This document shows, piece by piece, positions 52,534-61,509 of a stretch of DNA of 64,000 bases (position 1 is the first letter of the stretch; each line of letters opens with the position of its first letter). Source of the stretch: Streptomyces sp. WZ-12 (GTDB taxonomy: Bacteria > Actinomycetota > Actinomycetes > Streptomycetales > Streptomycetaceae); assembly GCF_028898845.1 (NCBI RefSeq), contig NZ_CP118574.1, positions 8,295,001 to 8,359,000 of the forward strand. Reading direction: 5' to 3'. The notes beneath the pieces are model-generated. The model was not told where the DNA came from. It saw only the letters and a program-made list of their open reading frames with translations, and did not search any database. The translations under genes and the position numbers were made by a program.

Positions 52534-53376
52534 GTGAGCATCCGCGTCGTCGAAACCCCCGCGCCCGTACTGTCGGCAGAGGGCATAGCGCGCCACTTCC
52601 TCTCGGCAGAGGGTGAAGTGGTGTCTGCGCTGGACGGGGTGTCGCTGACGGTGGAGGACGGAGAGTTCGTCTGCGTCGTCGGACCGTCCGGTTGTGGGAA
52701 GTCCACCCTGCTGAGGATGCTCGGCGGGCTCGATCTGCCCTCAGCGGGGACCGTGCGACGGCGCCCCGGGGAGTTCGGCGGGCCGGCGGCAGCCTTCGTG
52801 TTCCAGGACTTCGGGGTTCTGCCGTGGCTGACGGTGCGGGCCAATGCGGGGTTCGGGCTGCGCATGGCCGGCCTCCGACGGCGTGAGGCCGACGCGGTGG
52901 CCGACCGCTGGCTCGCCCGTGTGGGCCTGTTGGGTTTCGCCCGCGGCTACCCCGACCGACTCTCCGGCGGCATGCGTCAACGACTCTCCCTGGCACGGGC
53001 GTTCGCGTCCGGAAGCCCGCTGCTGCTGATGGACGAACCGTTCGGGGCGCTGGACCCGTTGACCCGGTCGGAGATGCAGGAGCAGCTCCTTGAGTTGTGG
53101 GAGCAGGAAGGCAAGACCGTGGTCATGGTGACGCACTCCATCGAGGAGGCACTGCTGCTCGGGGACCGTGTGGTGGTGATGTCCGACCGTCCCGGATCGG
53201 TGATCGATGTTGTTGCGGTGCCGTTCGCGCGACCGCGAGGGGTGGGGCTTCAGGACACGTCCGAGTTCATCGGTCTGCGCGCCAGGGTCAGGGAGATGTT
53301 GCGGAAACACCCATGCTCCGGGGGGAAGGAGAGCGGTGCGGGTGAGGGAGGCGGCGCCGGGAGAGCAGGACGGTGA
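52534..53376 (+). CDS. ABC transporter ATPase, NitT/TauT type
   Basis: The 280-residue product starts from GTG (VSIRVVE). It has Walker A GPSGCGKST, Q-loop FVFQDFGVLPWL, signature LSGGMRQR, Walker B LLLMDEPF and a switch His in VMVTHSIEEALLL. These match the SsuB/TauB/NrtD group that powers uptake of sulfonates, taurine or nitrate-like compounds. It overlaps the next gene by four bases (GTGA). The start is uncertain; the SD-like GGGGG is close. Confidence 0.9.
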   Translation: MSIRVVETPAPVLSAEGIARHFLSAEGEVVSALDGVSLTVEDGEFVCVVGPSGCGKSTLLRMLGGLDLPSAGTVRRRPGEFGGPAAAFVFQDFGVLPWLTVRANAGFGLRMAGLRRREADAVADRWLARVGLLGFARGYPDRLSGGMRQRLSLARAFASGSPLLLMDEPFGALDPLTRSEMQEQLLELWEQEGKTVVMVTHSIEEALLLGDRVVVMSDRPGSVIDVVAVPFARPRGVGLQDTSEFIGLRARVREMLRKHPCSGGKESGAGEGGGAGRAGR

Positions 53377-54233
53377 GCGCACGGGAGCAGGCGGTCCGCT
53401 CGACCGTTGTTCAGGCGCGGCGCCTGGCAGTGCGGACGGCTGGATTGGGGCTGGCTGTGCCCGTGGTGTTGCTGGCCGGGTGGGAGGCGGCCGCGCACGG
53501 TGGGCTGGTCGACGCGTTGTTGTTCCCGCCGCCGTCGCGTATCGTCGAGCGCCTGGTTGCCATGGTGGCCGACGGTGAGCTGGGCGGGCACGTCGTGGCG
53601 ACGTTGCAACGCCTGCTGCCTGGATACGCGCTGGGCGCCGTGGTGGGAGTCGTCGTGGGGTTGGCGATGGGGTTCTTTCGGATCGTTGCCGCTGCTCTGG
53701 GGCCGCTGTTCGCCGCGCTCTACTGCCTGCCCAAGACCGCCACGCTTCCCCTCCTGATGCTTGTCTTCGGGCTGACGGAGACGCCCAAAGTGCTCTCCGT
53801 CGCCATCGCGGTCTTCTTCGTCCTGCAGATCAACACCCTCGCGGGAGTACGGCAGATCGATCCGCGGGTGTGGGAGACAGCCCGTTCTTACGGGGCGTCC
53901 GGCCCCAGGCTGCTGCGCTGTGTGGTGCTGCCAGGGGCGGCCCCGACGGTGTTCACCGGGCTGCGTACTGCCGTGGGGCTCGGGATCGTGGTCGTGGTGG
54001 CCGTCGAATTCGTCGCCTCGGAGCGCGGTTTGGGGTTTCTGGTGTGGAATTCCTGGACCTTGTTCCAGCCCGATCGGATGTATGTGGGGCTGGTCAGCGT
54101 CGCGCTGTTGGGGGCGGTACTGGCCGCGGTGCTGGCGCTCGCCGAGCGTTGGCTGTTGCCGTGGCGGACGGCACGGGTCTCGTTGCGACCACCCTGGCGG
54201 GTGCTGTTGCGGTCCCGCAGCGCCACCTCCTGA
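53373..54233 (+). CDS. ABC transporter permease, NitT/TauT type
   Basis: A 286-residue integral membrane protein with about six transmembrane helices and the permease EAA-like loop (ETARSYGASGPRLLRCVVLP, family consensus EAA...G). It matches the SsuC/TauC family. The GTG start overlaps the ATPase stop (GTGA), so both subunits are made together. Confidence 0.9.
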   Translation: MSAREQAVRSTVVQARRLAVRTAGLGLAVPVVLLAGWEAAAHGGLVDALLFPPPSRIVERLVAMVADGELGGHVVATLQRLLPGYALGAVVGVVVGLAMGFFRIVAAALGPLFAALYCLPKTATLPLLMLVFGLTETPKVLSVAIAVFFVLQINTLAGVRQIDPRVWETARSYGASGPRLLRCVVLPGAAPTVFTGLRTAVGLGIVVVVAVEFVASERGLGFLVWNSWTLFQPDRMYVGLVSVALLGAVLAAVLALAERWLLPWRTARVSLRPPWRVLLRSRSATS

Positions 54234-54312
54234 TCCCCACCACCGTCCGGCCGAGGCCGGAAGACCCGTCGGGCGCGCGCCCGGACGTCTGAGCCAGGAA
54301 AGGAGCGCCTTC

Positions 54313-55293
54313 GTGCGCCGTCGCCAGTTCTCCGCCCTCGCCGTGTTGACCGTCCTGGCCCTGCCCACCACGGCCGCCTGTCAGGGCGGCGTGGACGGGA
54401 GCGCGTCGGACGGCAACACCGCCGGGGCCACAACCGTGAAGGTGGCCCACGTGCCCTCCACGCTCTTCGCGCCGCTCTACCTCGCCGAGGCCAAGGGGTA
54501 CTTCGAGGAGCAGGGCCTCAGGGTGCAGTTGCAGAAGGTGCAGGCCGGTCAGGATGCGGTGCCGCTGGCCGGCACCGGGAAAGTGGACGCGGTCGTCGCC
54601 GGGTTCTCCGCCGGACTGTTCAACGGCATGGAGCAGGGGCTGAAGGTGGACGTGGTGGCTTCCATGGGAGCCTCGACCGGCACACAACCCTCGCCCACCG
54701 CACTGGAAGTGGCGCGGAGCGCGCTGGACTCCGGGGGCGTGAAGCGGGTTGCCGACCTCAAGGGCAAGCGGATCGCCGTCGCGGGTGGGGCGGGGGCCGC
54801 CGGGGGCTACCAACTGGCCGCGACGCTGCGCGGGGAGGGCCTCACGCTCAAGGACGTCACGGTCGTCAACGTTCCGATGGCCGACATGGGCGGCGCGCTC
54901 GCCGACGGTGGGGTGGACGCCGCCCTGGCGCCGGCGCCGTTCACCACCGCCATGGAGGAGCGCGGAGTGGCCAGTCCGCTGGCCGTGCCGCCGCGCGGCA
55001 CATCCGCCACCGGCGTTGTCTTCGGGACCGCGTTCGCCCACCGGCCCGCCGCCGAGAAGTTCCTGACCGCGCTGCGCAAGGGCGCCGCGGATCTGCAGGG
55101 TCCCGGGGCCACCTCGGAGGAGAACCTGACGGTACTGGCCAGGGCCACGGGACAGAAGCTGGACGTGCTGCGCAGGACCCCGCCGTATCAGTGGGACCCC
55201 CAACTCACCGTCGACAAGCAGCAGTTGACGGCCCAACGGGCGGCGTACCAGGACGCGGGGCTACTCAAGGGCGGCGCCGGGGCGCAGGGCTGA
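54313..55293 (+). CDS. ABC transporter substrate-binding lipoprotein, NitT/TauT type
   Basis: The 326-residue product starts from GTG with an AGGAAAGGAG site. It has a lipoprotein signal ending TTAAC (Cys22), then a SsuA/NMT1-like bilobal domain: VKVAHVPSTLFAPLYLAEAK, GYFEEQGLRVQLQKVQAGQD, GLKVDVVASMGAS and KGKRIAVAGGAGAAGGYQLA. It binds the cargo outside the cell. The ligand cannot be deduced; candidates are aliphatic sulfonates or pyrimidine precursors. A kinase gene follows. Confidence 0.9.
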   Translation: MRRRQFSALAVLTVLALPTTAACQGGVDGSASDGNTAGATTVKVAHVPSTLFAPLYLAEAKGYFEEQGLRVQLQKVQAGQDAVPLAGTGKVDAVVAGFSAGLFNGMEQGLKVDVVASMGASTGTQPSPTALEVARSALDSGGVKRVADLKGKRIAVAGGAGAAGGYQLAATLRGEGLTLKDVTVVNVPMADMGGALADGGVDAALAPAPFTTAMEERGVASPLAVPPRGTSATGVVFGTAFAHRPAAEKFLTALRKGAADLQGPGATSEENLTVLARATGQKLDVLRRTPPYQWDPQLTVDKQQLTAQRAAYQDAGLLKGGAGAQG

Positions 55294-55399
55294 CGTGAGA
55301 CGGATCGCTGACGGAGAGACAGATCGCCGGATCGGAAAGGCGCCCCGTGCGGCCCCGTCCGTCCGCCGTGTTCGCCACGACACCCCCGCGAGGAGCCGG

Positions 55400-56626
55400 A
55401 TGGCCGCCCGACCGACCCGACTGCTGCCGGACACCGGCTGGTTCTCGGGCCGCGCCCAGCATCGACGAGCGCTGGACGTCACCCTGGCCGTGCTGGTGGC
55501 CGGCATCTCCTGCGCGTTGATCCAGGCCGCAGACGGGAGCGGCCTCGCCGGGGACCGCACCATCGGCTGTCTGTACGCCGTTGGGGCCGCGGCGACCCTG
55601 GTGGTCCGCCGCAGGCACCCGGGCCTGTGCGTGGCGGCTGCCCTGCTGGCAGCGCTCGCCGCCGCCGAGCAGACCCCGCTGATCATCGCCGCCTATTCGC
55701 TGGGCCAACACGGCGGACGGCGGCGTCACTTCGTCGTCGCCGGGGCGGCCGTCGGGTACCTCGCCGTCCAGGTGCTCAGCCGGACCAGCGGGGCCACGAC
55801 GCAGGAGACGGAGCACGTCCTGGCCGGCTATCTGCTACTGCCCGTCCTGATGGGGGAGTTGATCCGTAGGGAACGGCAGTTGCAGATCCTGCTGCGCGAG
55901 CGTCTGGACCGGGCCGAACGGGCGGTGGGTCACGCGGAGCGGTGCGCCCGCCTGGAGGAGCGTGCCCGCCTCGCCCACGACATCCACGACAACGTCGGCC
56001 ACCAGGCATCGGTGCTCGCCCTGCACGCCGGGGCCCTGAGCCGGATGCCGGACCTGCCGCCCAAGGCACACGAGACCGCCGACCGGATAGCCGGTACGGC
56101 CAGCGCAATGATGCGCGAACTCCGCGCCACCATAAGGATATTGGGCGAGCCGGAGGCCGTGGAGGAGGCAGCGGGAAGGCGGCCGGTGCCCGCCGCCGAC
56201 TTCCTTCCGAGGCTGGTGCGCAACATGTCTGCGACGGGCATGACCGTCTCCTACCGGCTGGAGGGTGACCGGCGGGAACTGCCGCCCGCCGCCGATCAGT
56301 TGCTGTGCCGGGTGAGCCGCGAGGCCATGACGAACGCGGCGAAGCACGCGCCCGGTGCCGAGGCCCGCGTCACGCTGGCCTTCGCCGTTGCCAGCGTGGC
56401 GCTCTCGGTGGAGAACGGGCCCGCCGCTGCCGCTTCGGCCGTGCCGGATTCCGGACGACTGGGCCTGCGCGGTCTGCGGGAAGCAGTCACCCGGGCTGGC
56501 GGCCAGTTGGAAACCCGGGCCCTGCCGAACGGGGGATTCCGTCTCCACGCCGTCCTTGCCTGTCCCCGCAATTCCAAGGCTCCCCGCCGCCCGACGGCCC
56601 GCCGTGGCCCCGTCCCGAACCGCTGA
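55400..56626 (+). CDS. HisKA_3-type sensor histidine kinase
   Basis: A 408-residue kinase. The first 150 residues hold about four hydrophobic helices (VTLAVLVAGISCALIQAA, AAALLAALAAAEQTPLIIAA and others). A HisKA_3 box follows, with His in LAHDIHDNVGHQASVLALHA, then an ATPase domain with NAAKHAPGAEARV and GLRGLREAVTRAGG. I chose the ATG at 55400 with a GAGGAG site; a GTG at 55295 is an alternative. The probable partner is the NarL-type regulator at 57814-58494, which is not in the same operon. No extracellular sensor domain is obvious. Confidence 0.88.
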   Translation: MAARPTRLLPDTGWFSGRAQHRRALDVTLAVLVAGISCALIQAADGSGLAGDRTIGCLYAVGAAATLVVRRRHPGLCVAAALLAALAAAEQTPLIIAAYSLGQHGGRRRHFVVAGAAVGYLAVQVLSRTSGATTQETEHVLAGYLLLPVLMGELIRRERQLQILLRERLDRAERAVGHAERCARLEERARLAHDIHDNVGHQASVLALHAGALSRMPDLPPKAHETADRIAGTASAMMRELRATIRILGEPEAVEEAAGRRPVPAADFLPRLVRNMSATGMTVSYRLEGDRRELPPAADQLLCRVSREAMTNAAKHAPGAEARVTLAFAVASVALSVENGPAAAASAVPDSGRLGLRGLREAVTRAGGQLETRALPNGGFRLHAVLACPRNSKAPRRPTARRGPVPNR

Positions 56627-56685
56627 ACGACCTGCTCCCCACCGTCTCCCGGCCTTGAAGTACCACAGCGATGAAAGGAGTTCGC

Positions 56686-56892
56686 GTGCCGAAACGCATG
56701 CTCCGGGCGGTAGCCCGGGCCGCCGGCTGGTCCGGACTGTGCTGGCTCCCCCTGTGCGCAGACGAGTTCGTCTGCGTTCCCGAGTACCTGGCGATGTTGA
56801 ACCCCGCCGGAGAACCGGATCCCGCTCCGGCCGTTGCGGACCGGTCAACTCCCGCGCCGTCGGACGCCCATGCTCAGGGGAACGTACGGTGA
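56686..56892 (+). CDS. Small protein of unknown function
   Basis: A 68-residue protein starting from GTG with AAAGGAG five bases upstream. Residues 1-35 are basic, then a Cys/Leu-rich stretch (GLCWLPLCADEFVCVPEYLA), then a Pro/Ala-rich tail. Its stop overlaps the next gene start by four bases (GTGA), indicating translational coupling. No family recognised. Confidence 0.55.
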   Translation: MPKRMLRAVARAAGWSGLCWLPLCADEFVCVPEYLAMLNPAGEPDPAPAVADRSTPAPSDAHAQGNVR

Positions 56893-57644
56893 AGCGCCCG
56901 CCGTTGACGGAGTCCTCGGGCGAGGAGACCTCCGAGTTCACCGCCCCCGTGCACCAGCTCGACGTCTCCCTGCCCGGCCCCGCCTCCCACCGCAGGGGCC
57001 GCCGGCGCTGGCTCCCCGCAGCGGCCGGGGGAGCGGTCCTGGTAGCAGCCCTGGGCATCGCCGTACCCGTCGTGGTGGGCGGTGGTTCCGATCCGACCGT
57101 GAGCCTGCCGGACGCCGGCAGCGCGGCCGACGGTCTGACCCCGGCACCTCACGGTGCGGAACACCCGGGCGGCCAGCCAGGGAAGGGGGATCAGAGCGCG
57201 ACGCAGGAGCGGAATCCCAGTGGGGCACCGGATGCATCCGGTCGGGTACGAGGGAATCCCGGGACACCCTCCGGTGCGCCGGGTTCTCCGGACGCGGAGC
57301 GTCCCGGCCTTACGGACCGCCCGAGCCGTGGGAGCGGCTCTGCGGGTACGACTCCCACCTCAGGCGGCCCCTCCGCCTCTCCCGCCAGTGGCCCGAATAC
57401 CGGAACCGGCGGCAGCGCCAACGGCGTGCTCCGCTACGGCGACTCCGGCGCCGCGGTCAGCGACGTCCAGTACACGTTGTGGCGCCTGGGCCTCTACCAC
57501 GGCCGTCAATACGGCTCATACGACACGGACACCGTCGCCTCGGTCCTGAAGTTCCAGAACTGGGACGGCGTCCGGGGCGATGCGCCCGGAGAGTACGGTC
57601 CCCGCACCCGGCGGGCCCTGGATGCCTGGGCCGCGCGGCTGTGA
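56889..57644 (+). CDS. Membrane-anchored peptidoglycan-binding protein
   Basis: The 251-residue product has a basic N terminus, a transmembrane helix near residues 40-60 (WLPAAAGGAVLVAALGIAVP), a Gly/Pro/Ser-rich linker, and a C-terminal PG_binding_1 domain (LRYGDSGAAVSDVQYTLWRL, FQNWDGVRGDAPGEYGPRTR). It should bind cell-wall peptidoglycan from the membrane. It is coupled to the small gene upstream. A role in sensing wall status together with the adjacent kinase is only a guess. Confidence 0.8.
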   Translation: MKRPPLTESSGEETSEFTAPVHQLDVSLPGPASHRRGRRRWLPAAAGGAVLVAALGIAVPVVVGGGSDPTVSLPDAGSAADGLTPAPHGAEHPGGQPGKGDQSATQERNPSGAPDASGRVRGNPGTPSGAPGSPDAERPGLTDRPSRGSGSAGTTPTSGGPSASPASGPNTGTGGSANGVLRYGDSGAAVSDVQYTLWRLGLYHGRQYGSYDTDTVASVLKFQNWDGVRGDAPGEYGPRTRRALDAWAARL

Positions 57645-57720
57645 CCGCCCTCTTCCGGCGGCGCACCTCCCGCCCGTCGAGGCCACCGCGCACATGGCCC
57701 AGTGTCGTACGGCCCCGCGG

Positions 57721-57745
57721 AAGTACCCCTGGGCTACGGGTACTT
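57721..57745. terminator. Hairpin between convergent genes
   Basis: An 8-bp stem AAGTACCC and GGGTACTT with a 9-base loop between the stops of the peptidoglycan-binding gene (+) and the NarL regulator gene (-). Confidence 0.6.
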
Positions 57746-57813
57746 GGGAAGACGCGGCCGAAGCGCTCGCCGAGTGCGACGTCGGGCGGGAGGCGGGGGA
57801 GCGCACAGCAGGG

Positions 57814-58494
57814 TCAGCGTTCGGTCTGGTCTGCGGGGCCGGGGGAGACCAGGCCCATGTCGTGGGCGATCAGTGCCGCCTGGGTGCGGTTGTCGAGGCC
57901 GAGCTTGGCCAACGCCCGTGAGACGTAGGTCTTGACGCTCGCCCCCGACAGGCACAGGGAACGCGCGATCTGAGCGTTCGTCATGCCGGACCCCACCAGG
58001 GCCAACACCTTGCGTTCCCCCTGACTGAGCAGGGACAGCTTCTCGGCGGCCCCGTTGACCCGGATCGGGGTCTGGTCCGCGGCGCGGCGCACCAGGCTCG
58101 CCATGACATCGGGGGCGACCACCCGACATCCGGCGGTGACGCTGTGCAGCGCCGCGAACAACTCCTCGGGCTGCAGGTCCTTGAGCAGAAAGCCGCAGGC
58201 CCCGGCCCGTAGCGCGGCCAACACCCGGGTGTCGGTGTCGAAGACGCTCAGCATCAGCACCTTCGGTGGTTCAGGCAGCCGCATCAGCCGACCGGTGGCC
58301 TCGATCCCGTCGACGCCGGGCATGTTCAGGTCCATCAGCACGATGTCTGGCCGGCGCGTCGCTGCCAGCGCCAACGCCTCGGTGCCGTCGCCCGCTTCGC
58401 CGACGACCTCGAAGTCGTCCGAGGAGCCGACCAGCATGGTCAGCCCCATCCGAACGATGGCCTGGTCGTCCACGACAAGTACACGGATGGGCAT
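57814..58494 (-). CDS. NarL/LuxR-family response regulator
   Basis: A 226-residue regulator: receiver MPIRVLVVDDQAIVRMGL, phospho-acceptor Asp in IVLMDLNMP, Lys in GFLLKDLQ, and LuxR-type helix-turn-helix SQGERKVLALVGSGMTNAQI and SVKTYVSRALAKLGLDN. It is close to the regulators at 4486-5175 and 59606-60277. It converges with the kinase operon ending at 57644, its most likely partner. The ATG has only a weak ribosome site. Confidence 0.92.
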   Translation of the reverse strand: MPIRVLVVDDQAIVRMGLTMLVGSSDDFEVVGEAGDGTEALALAATRRPDIVLMDLNMPGVDGIEATGRLMRLPEPPKVLMLSVFDTDTRVLAALRAGACGFLLKDLQPEELFAALHSVTAGCRVVAPDVMASLVRRAADQTPIRVNGAAEKLSLLSQGERKVLALVGSGMTNAQIARSLCLSGASVKTYVSRALAKLGLDNRTQAALIAHDMGLVSPGPADQTER

Positions 58495-59461
58495 GGGCCA
58501 CCTCGTTCTCGGTTCAGTTCAGGGCGTGCCGGGCCGCCTGGGCGCGCTCGGCGGCACCCGGTGACCGGATGTGATCGTTTAGGTGGCGAGGACAGGCACC
58601 GGACGCGGAAGCTGGTGTGTGGTGCTGCCACGCGTGGTTCCCGGAGCGCGGGGCGGCGCTGCGCGGGCCCGGCGTCAGTGCTCCGGGACGTCGCGGTCAG
58701 CCAGCCGCGACGTCCGTCGAGGGCCCTGCGCACAGGGGAGGCAACACCGGTTCGCCCGGCCGCGGTTGGCGGCGCTGAGCGGTGCCGTCAGGGGCCGGAC
58801 ACGGCGTCTGACGGTGCCCTTGCGTCTGCGGTGGGCTCCGCCGGTGTCCGTGTGGGGCATCCCGGTACCGAGCGTCGAGAGCGCTTCGCGTTCGCCGCGG
58901 ATGAGCTGGCCCGCCCGGCGTTCGGCCACGGGGCGCCCGGGGGAGCGCCAACGGGTGTTGCCGACGACCGTGACCGCCTCCCGACTGTCGGTTGCCTTGC
59001 CGGCGACGAACCCGGTGTCGACACCTGCCTGCGTGGCGAACCGCGGACCGCACCGCGCCGGTGAAGAACCGTCGGCGGCCTGTGGTTCGGCCCATGCGGT
59101 GTGACGCGGGGAGAGACGGGAGATCATGAGAGCTGCCTTCGGCGTCGTCGGAAGCCCGTCGGTACAACACACGTCCTTGTAGCCCGACCGACCGTGCTCC
59201 AGTTCTGGCACACGGGCCGCCCGCATCCGTCGTCGACGGCGCGGGGCGCCCCGACACGCAAGTGGATAATACAGCCCCCAGAATTCCTCCACGCATAAAG
59301 CAGCGTCGAGAGGTGCTTTCTTTCCTCCTGGTGAAAGATCCTCGACTTGTCGGATGCCTGGGAAGCCTTCGGAATCGGCAGGTGCTCCCCGCGAAGGCGC
59401 CCTCCCACAGGCCGAGTTGTCGACAATGCATTCCCCGGCAAGGACGGCAGAGGGAATTTCG
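58495..59461. other. Long gap between two regulator genes
   Basis: Nearly 1 kb without a recognised gene. Several frames are open on both strands but lack similarity, ribosome sites and typical codon bias. The region becomes less GC-rich near the promoter of the regulator at 59606. It could contain small regulatory RNAs that I cannot detect. Confidence 0.4.
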
Positions 59462-59498
59462 GGGACCTTCGGCACTGAACCAGTGGGACCTAGGTCCC
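59462..59498 (+). promoter_or_regulatory. DevR/DosR-type binding boxes upstream of NarL regulator
   Basis: GGGACCTAGGTCCC (59485-59498) is a perfect 14-bp palindrome that fits the DevR/OsdR dormancy-regulon box core GGGAC-N4-GTCCC. A weaker copy, GGGACCTTCGGCAC, lies at 59462-59475 with centres 23 bases apart. They sit about 110 bases upstream of the GTG of the response regulator at 59606. Confidence 0.65.
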
Positions 59499-59605
59499 GT
59501 CAATCTCCCCCGTGACGCATGACAGGGTAGGAATATCCAAGAATTGGGATTCGGGCACGCCCGACGAAACGCCGTGCCCGAATTCGAGAGTAGTGAGGGA
59601 ACCAC

Positions 59606-60277
59606 GTGACCGCGTCCGTGCTGGTGGTCGATGATCAGCCGCTGATCAGGTCGAGCCTGTGCCTCCTGCTGAGCTCGGCACCGGGCTTCAGGGTCACGGC
59701 GGAGGCCGAGGACGGTGCCGACGCCCTGGCGAAGGCCCGCACCCACCGCCCCGACGTGGTGGTCATGGACGTACGACTGCCACGGTTCGACGGCGTCGCG
59801 GCCACGGAACAGCTCATGCGGTTCACGCGGCCGCCCAAAGTGCTGATGCTCACCAACTTCGACGTCGACGACCGGGTGCTGGACGCGTTGGAAGCCGGCG
59901 CCGCCGGATTCCTGCTCAAGGATCTGTGCCCGCAGCAGCTCCCCGCCGCGCTCCGGACCGTCCTGTGCGGTGGCCGCGTTGTCTCCGCCGAGGTCCTCGA
60001 CAGCCTCGTGCGTCGCGCCTCAACGGCCAAGCGGGGGTGCGGCACGGCCGTCCAGGAGCGGTTGGCCCAACTCAGCGGGAGCGAACGGCGCGTACTGGAG
60101 CTCATCGGCGCCGGGCTGACCAATGCCGAGATCGCCCGACGGCTCTACCTGTCCCAGGCGAGCGTGAAGACCTACGTCTCCCGCATGCTGGCCAAACTCG
60201 CGCTGGACAACCGCACCCAGGCGGCGATCCTGGCCTACGAGGCAGGGCTGGCAGGCACCGAGCGCAACGTGGTGTGA
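59606..60277 (+). CDS. NarL/LuxR-family response regulator, DevR-box controlled
   Basis: The 223-residue product starts from GTG, with GAGG upstream. It has the receiver domain (VLVVDDQPLIRSSLCLLLSS, phospho-acceptor Asp in VVVMDVRLP, Lys in GFLLKDL) and the LuxR helix-turn-helix (LSGSERRVLELIGAGLTNAE, SVKTYVSRMLAKLALDN). It closely resembles the other two NarL-type regulators here. No kinase is adjacent; the one at 55400 may serve both. Palindromic DevR-like boxes lie upstream, suggesting autoregulation or hypoxia/dormancy control. Confidence 0.9.
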   Translation: MTASVLVVDDQPLIRSSLCLLLSSAPGFRVTAEAEDGADALAKARTHRPDVVVMDVRLPRFDGVAATEQLMRFTRPPKVLMLTNFDVDDRVLDALEAGAAGFLLKDLCPQQLPAALRTVLCGGRVVSAEVLDSLVRRASTAKRGCGTAVQERLAQLSGSERRVLELIGAGLTNAEIARRLYLSQASVKTYVSRMLAKLALDNRTQAAILAYEAGLAGTERNVV

Positions 60278-60287
60278 GGCACCGCGA

Positions 60288-60319
60288 GGCACGGGGCGAT
60301 CGCCAACGGGCCCCGTGCC
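60288..60319 (+). terminator. Hairpin terminator after regulator gene
   Basis: A 10-bp stem (GGCACGGGGC and its partner GCCCCGTGCC) with a 12-base loop, starting 11 bases after the stop codon. Confidence 0.75.
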
Positions 60320-60472
60320 CCACCCTCTTGCTCTGTTACCAGTTGCGACAGCAGATGTTCATCTCACCGAACAGGGCCTGGAGGGGGGCGTGTTCGCTGT
60401 TCATGCGACATCACAGCGGCCGTGGGTCGACCGGCCCGGTAGTCGCATCCATCGGTCGGGGACTGCGTTCGA

Positions 60473-60832
60473 TCACAGTCTGACGGCCAGCCAGATGGTC
60501 ACGGCCGCGGCAACGGTGAGCGCGGCGTTGAGTGCGATCCGGCGGTCTTCGCCCGTCAGATGGACGGCGATCGCGCCGGTCTGTAGGAGCACGAAGCCGA
60601 TGGCCGCGGCCGCTGCCAGTGCGGGAGCGATGCCGGTCAGCGGCGGGAGGATCAGGCCGGTTGCGCCGAGTATTTCGACCGCTCCCAGCGCTCTGAGGGC
60701 CGGCAAGGGGATGCGGTCGACCCAGGCCATCATCGGTCGGAGGTGATCGCGGCTGCGGATCACCTTCAGCGTGCCTGCGTAGAAGTAGAAGAGCGCGAGC
60801 GGTCCCGCGACGATCCAATAGGCGATGTTCAT
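60473..60832 (-). CDS. DoxX-like membrane protein
   Basis: A 119-residue protein with four hydrophobic helices. The first (NIAYWIVAGPLALFYFYAGT, then KVIRSRDHLRPM) and the Gly-rich motif around GAVEILGATGLILPP identify the DoxX family. DoxX-type proteins act in respiratory or redox membrane processes. It is transcribed in the same direction as the cupin gene upstream, with a 101-base gap. Confidence 0.87.
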   Translation of the reverse strand: MNIAYWIVAGPLALFYFYAGTLKVIRSRDHLRPMMAWVDRIPLPALRALGAVEILGATGLILPPLTGIAPALAAAAAIGFVLLQTGAIAVHLTGEDRRIALNAALTVAAAVTIWLAVRL

Positions 60833-60933
60833 GGTTCCCGTTCATGGGCCACCGGTTCACGGCGCCCCGTCGATTGCGTCGCTTGCCAGAAGAGTTCTGC
60901 TGAAGGCCCGGCCCGCCGTCAGAGGGACCGGCT

Positions 60934-61434
60934 TCAGGCGAGGTCGGTGGCGGGCTCGGTCGCGTAGCGGCTCATCGCGTCGACGTTGGCCTCAGGCGTC
61001 AACGGCCGGCCGCCGGCGAGCACCTCCTGGAGGTCTCGGAAGTACTGCACGTACAGGTCGGGGGTGAACGTGCTGAGCATGACGGCGGGTTGGTCGGTCA
61101 GGTTGGCGAAGGTGTGCGGGGTACCGGGCGGAACCATCACGAGCGTGCCCGTGCTGGCGTCGTAGTGCTCGTCCCCGACGGTGAACCGCACGGTGCCGGA
61201 GAGGACGTAGAAGCCCTCGTCGTGTTGGGCATGGCGGTGCTGCGGCGGACCCTGGGTGTGCGGGGCGAGGACGGACTCGGCTATCGCGAGGCGGTGCCCG
61301 GTGTGGCTGCCGTCCTCCAGAACGCGCATGTGCGTGGTGCCCAGAACGATCGTCTCGCCGTCGCCGGGACCGACCACCGACACGGCGGGCTCAGTCTGCG
61401 GCTCGTTGGTCTTCGCTTCTTCGGTCATGCTCAC
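60934..61434 (-). CDS. Cupin-domain protein
   Basis: The 166-residue product has a single cupin beta-barrel: the first metal-binding motif is in QGPPQHRHAQHDEGFYVLSG, the second in MVPPGTPHTFAN. This group includes small-molecule binding and oxygenase-like proteins. The catalytic role cannot be decided. It starts from GTG at 61434, with an ATG two codons in as an alternative. It is divergent from the LysR regulator, which probably controls it. Confidence 0.88.
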   Translation of the reverse strand: MSMTEEAKTNEPQTEPAVSVVGPGDGETIVLGTTHMRVLEDGSHTGHRLAIAESVLAPHTQGPPQHRHAQHDEGFYVLSGTVRFTVGDEHYDASTGTLVMVPPGTPHTFANLTDQPAVMLSTFTPDLYVQYFRDLQEVLAGGRPLTPEANVDAMSRYATEPATDLA

Positions 61435-61484
61435 GAGTGCACCGCCGGGGACCTGTCAGTGTCCAAGACGCGTTCCGCGGCGCC

Positions 61485-61501
61485 GATACCTCGTGGGTAT
61501 C
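61485..61501. promoter_or_regulatory. LysR-type operator, T-N11-A
   Basis: GATACC-TCGTG-GGTATC is a perfect inverted repeat containing the LysR T-N11-A consensus, eight bases upstream of the LysR gene and in the gap shared with the cupin gene. It fits autoregulation and control of the cupin. Confidence 0.65.
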
Positions 61502-61509
61502 GTTGCAGC

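Noticed and set aside
58561..59064. Open frame of 167 codons in the gap before the DevR-like boxes
   Set aside because: No similarity, no ribosome site, and composition typical of non-coding high-GC DNA.
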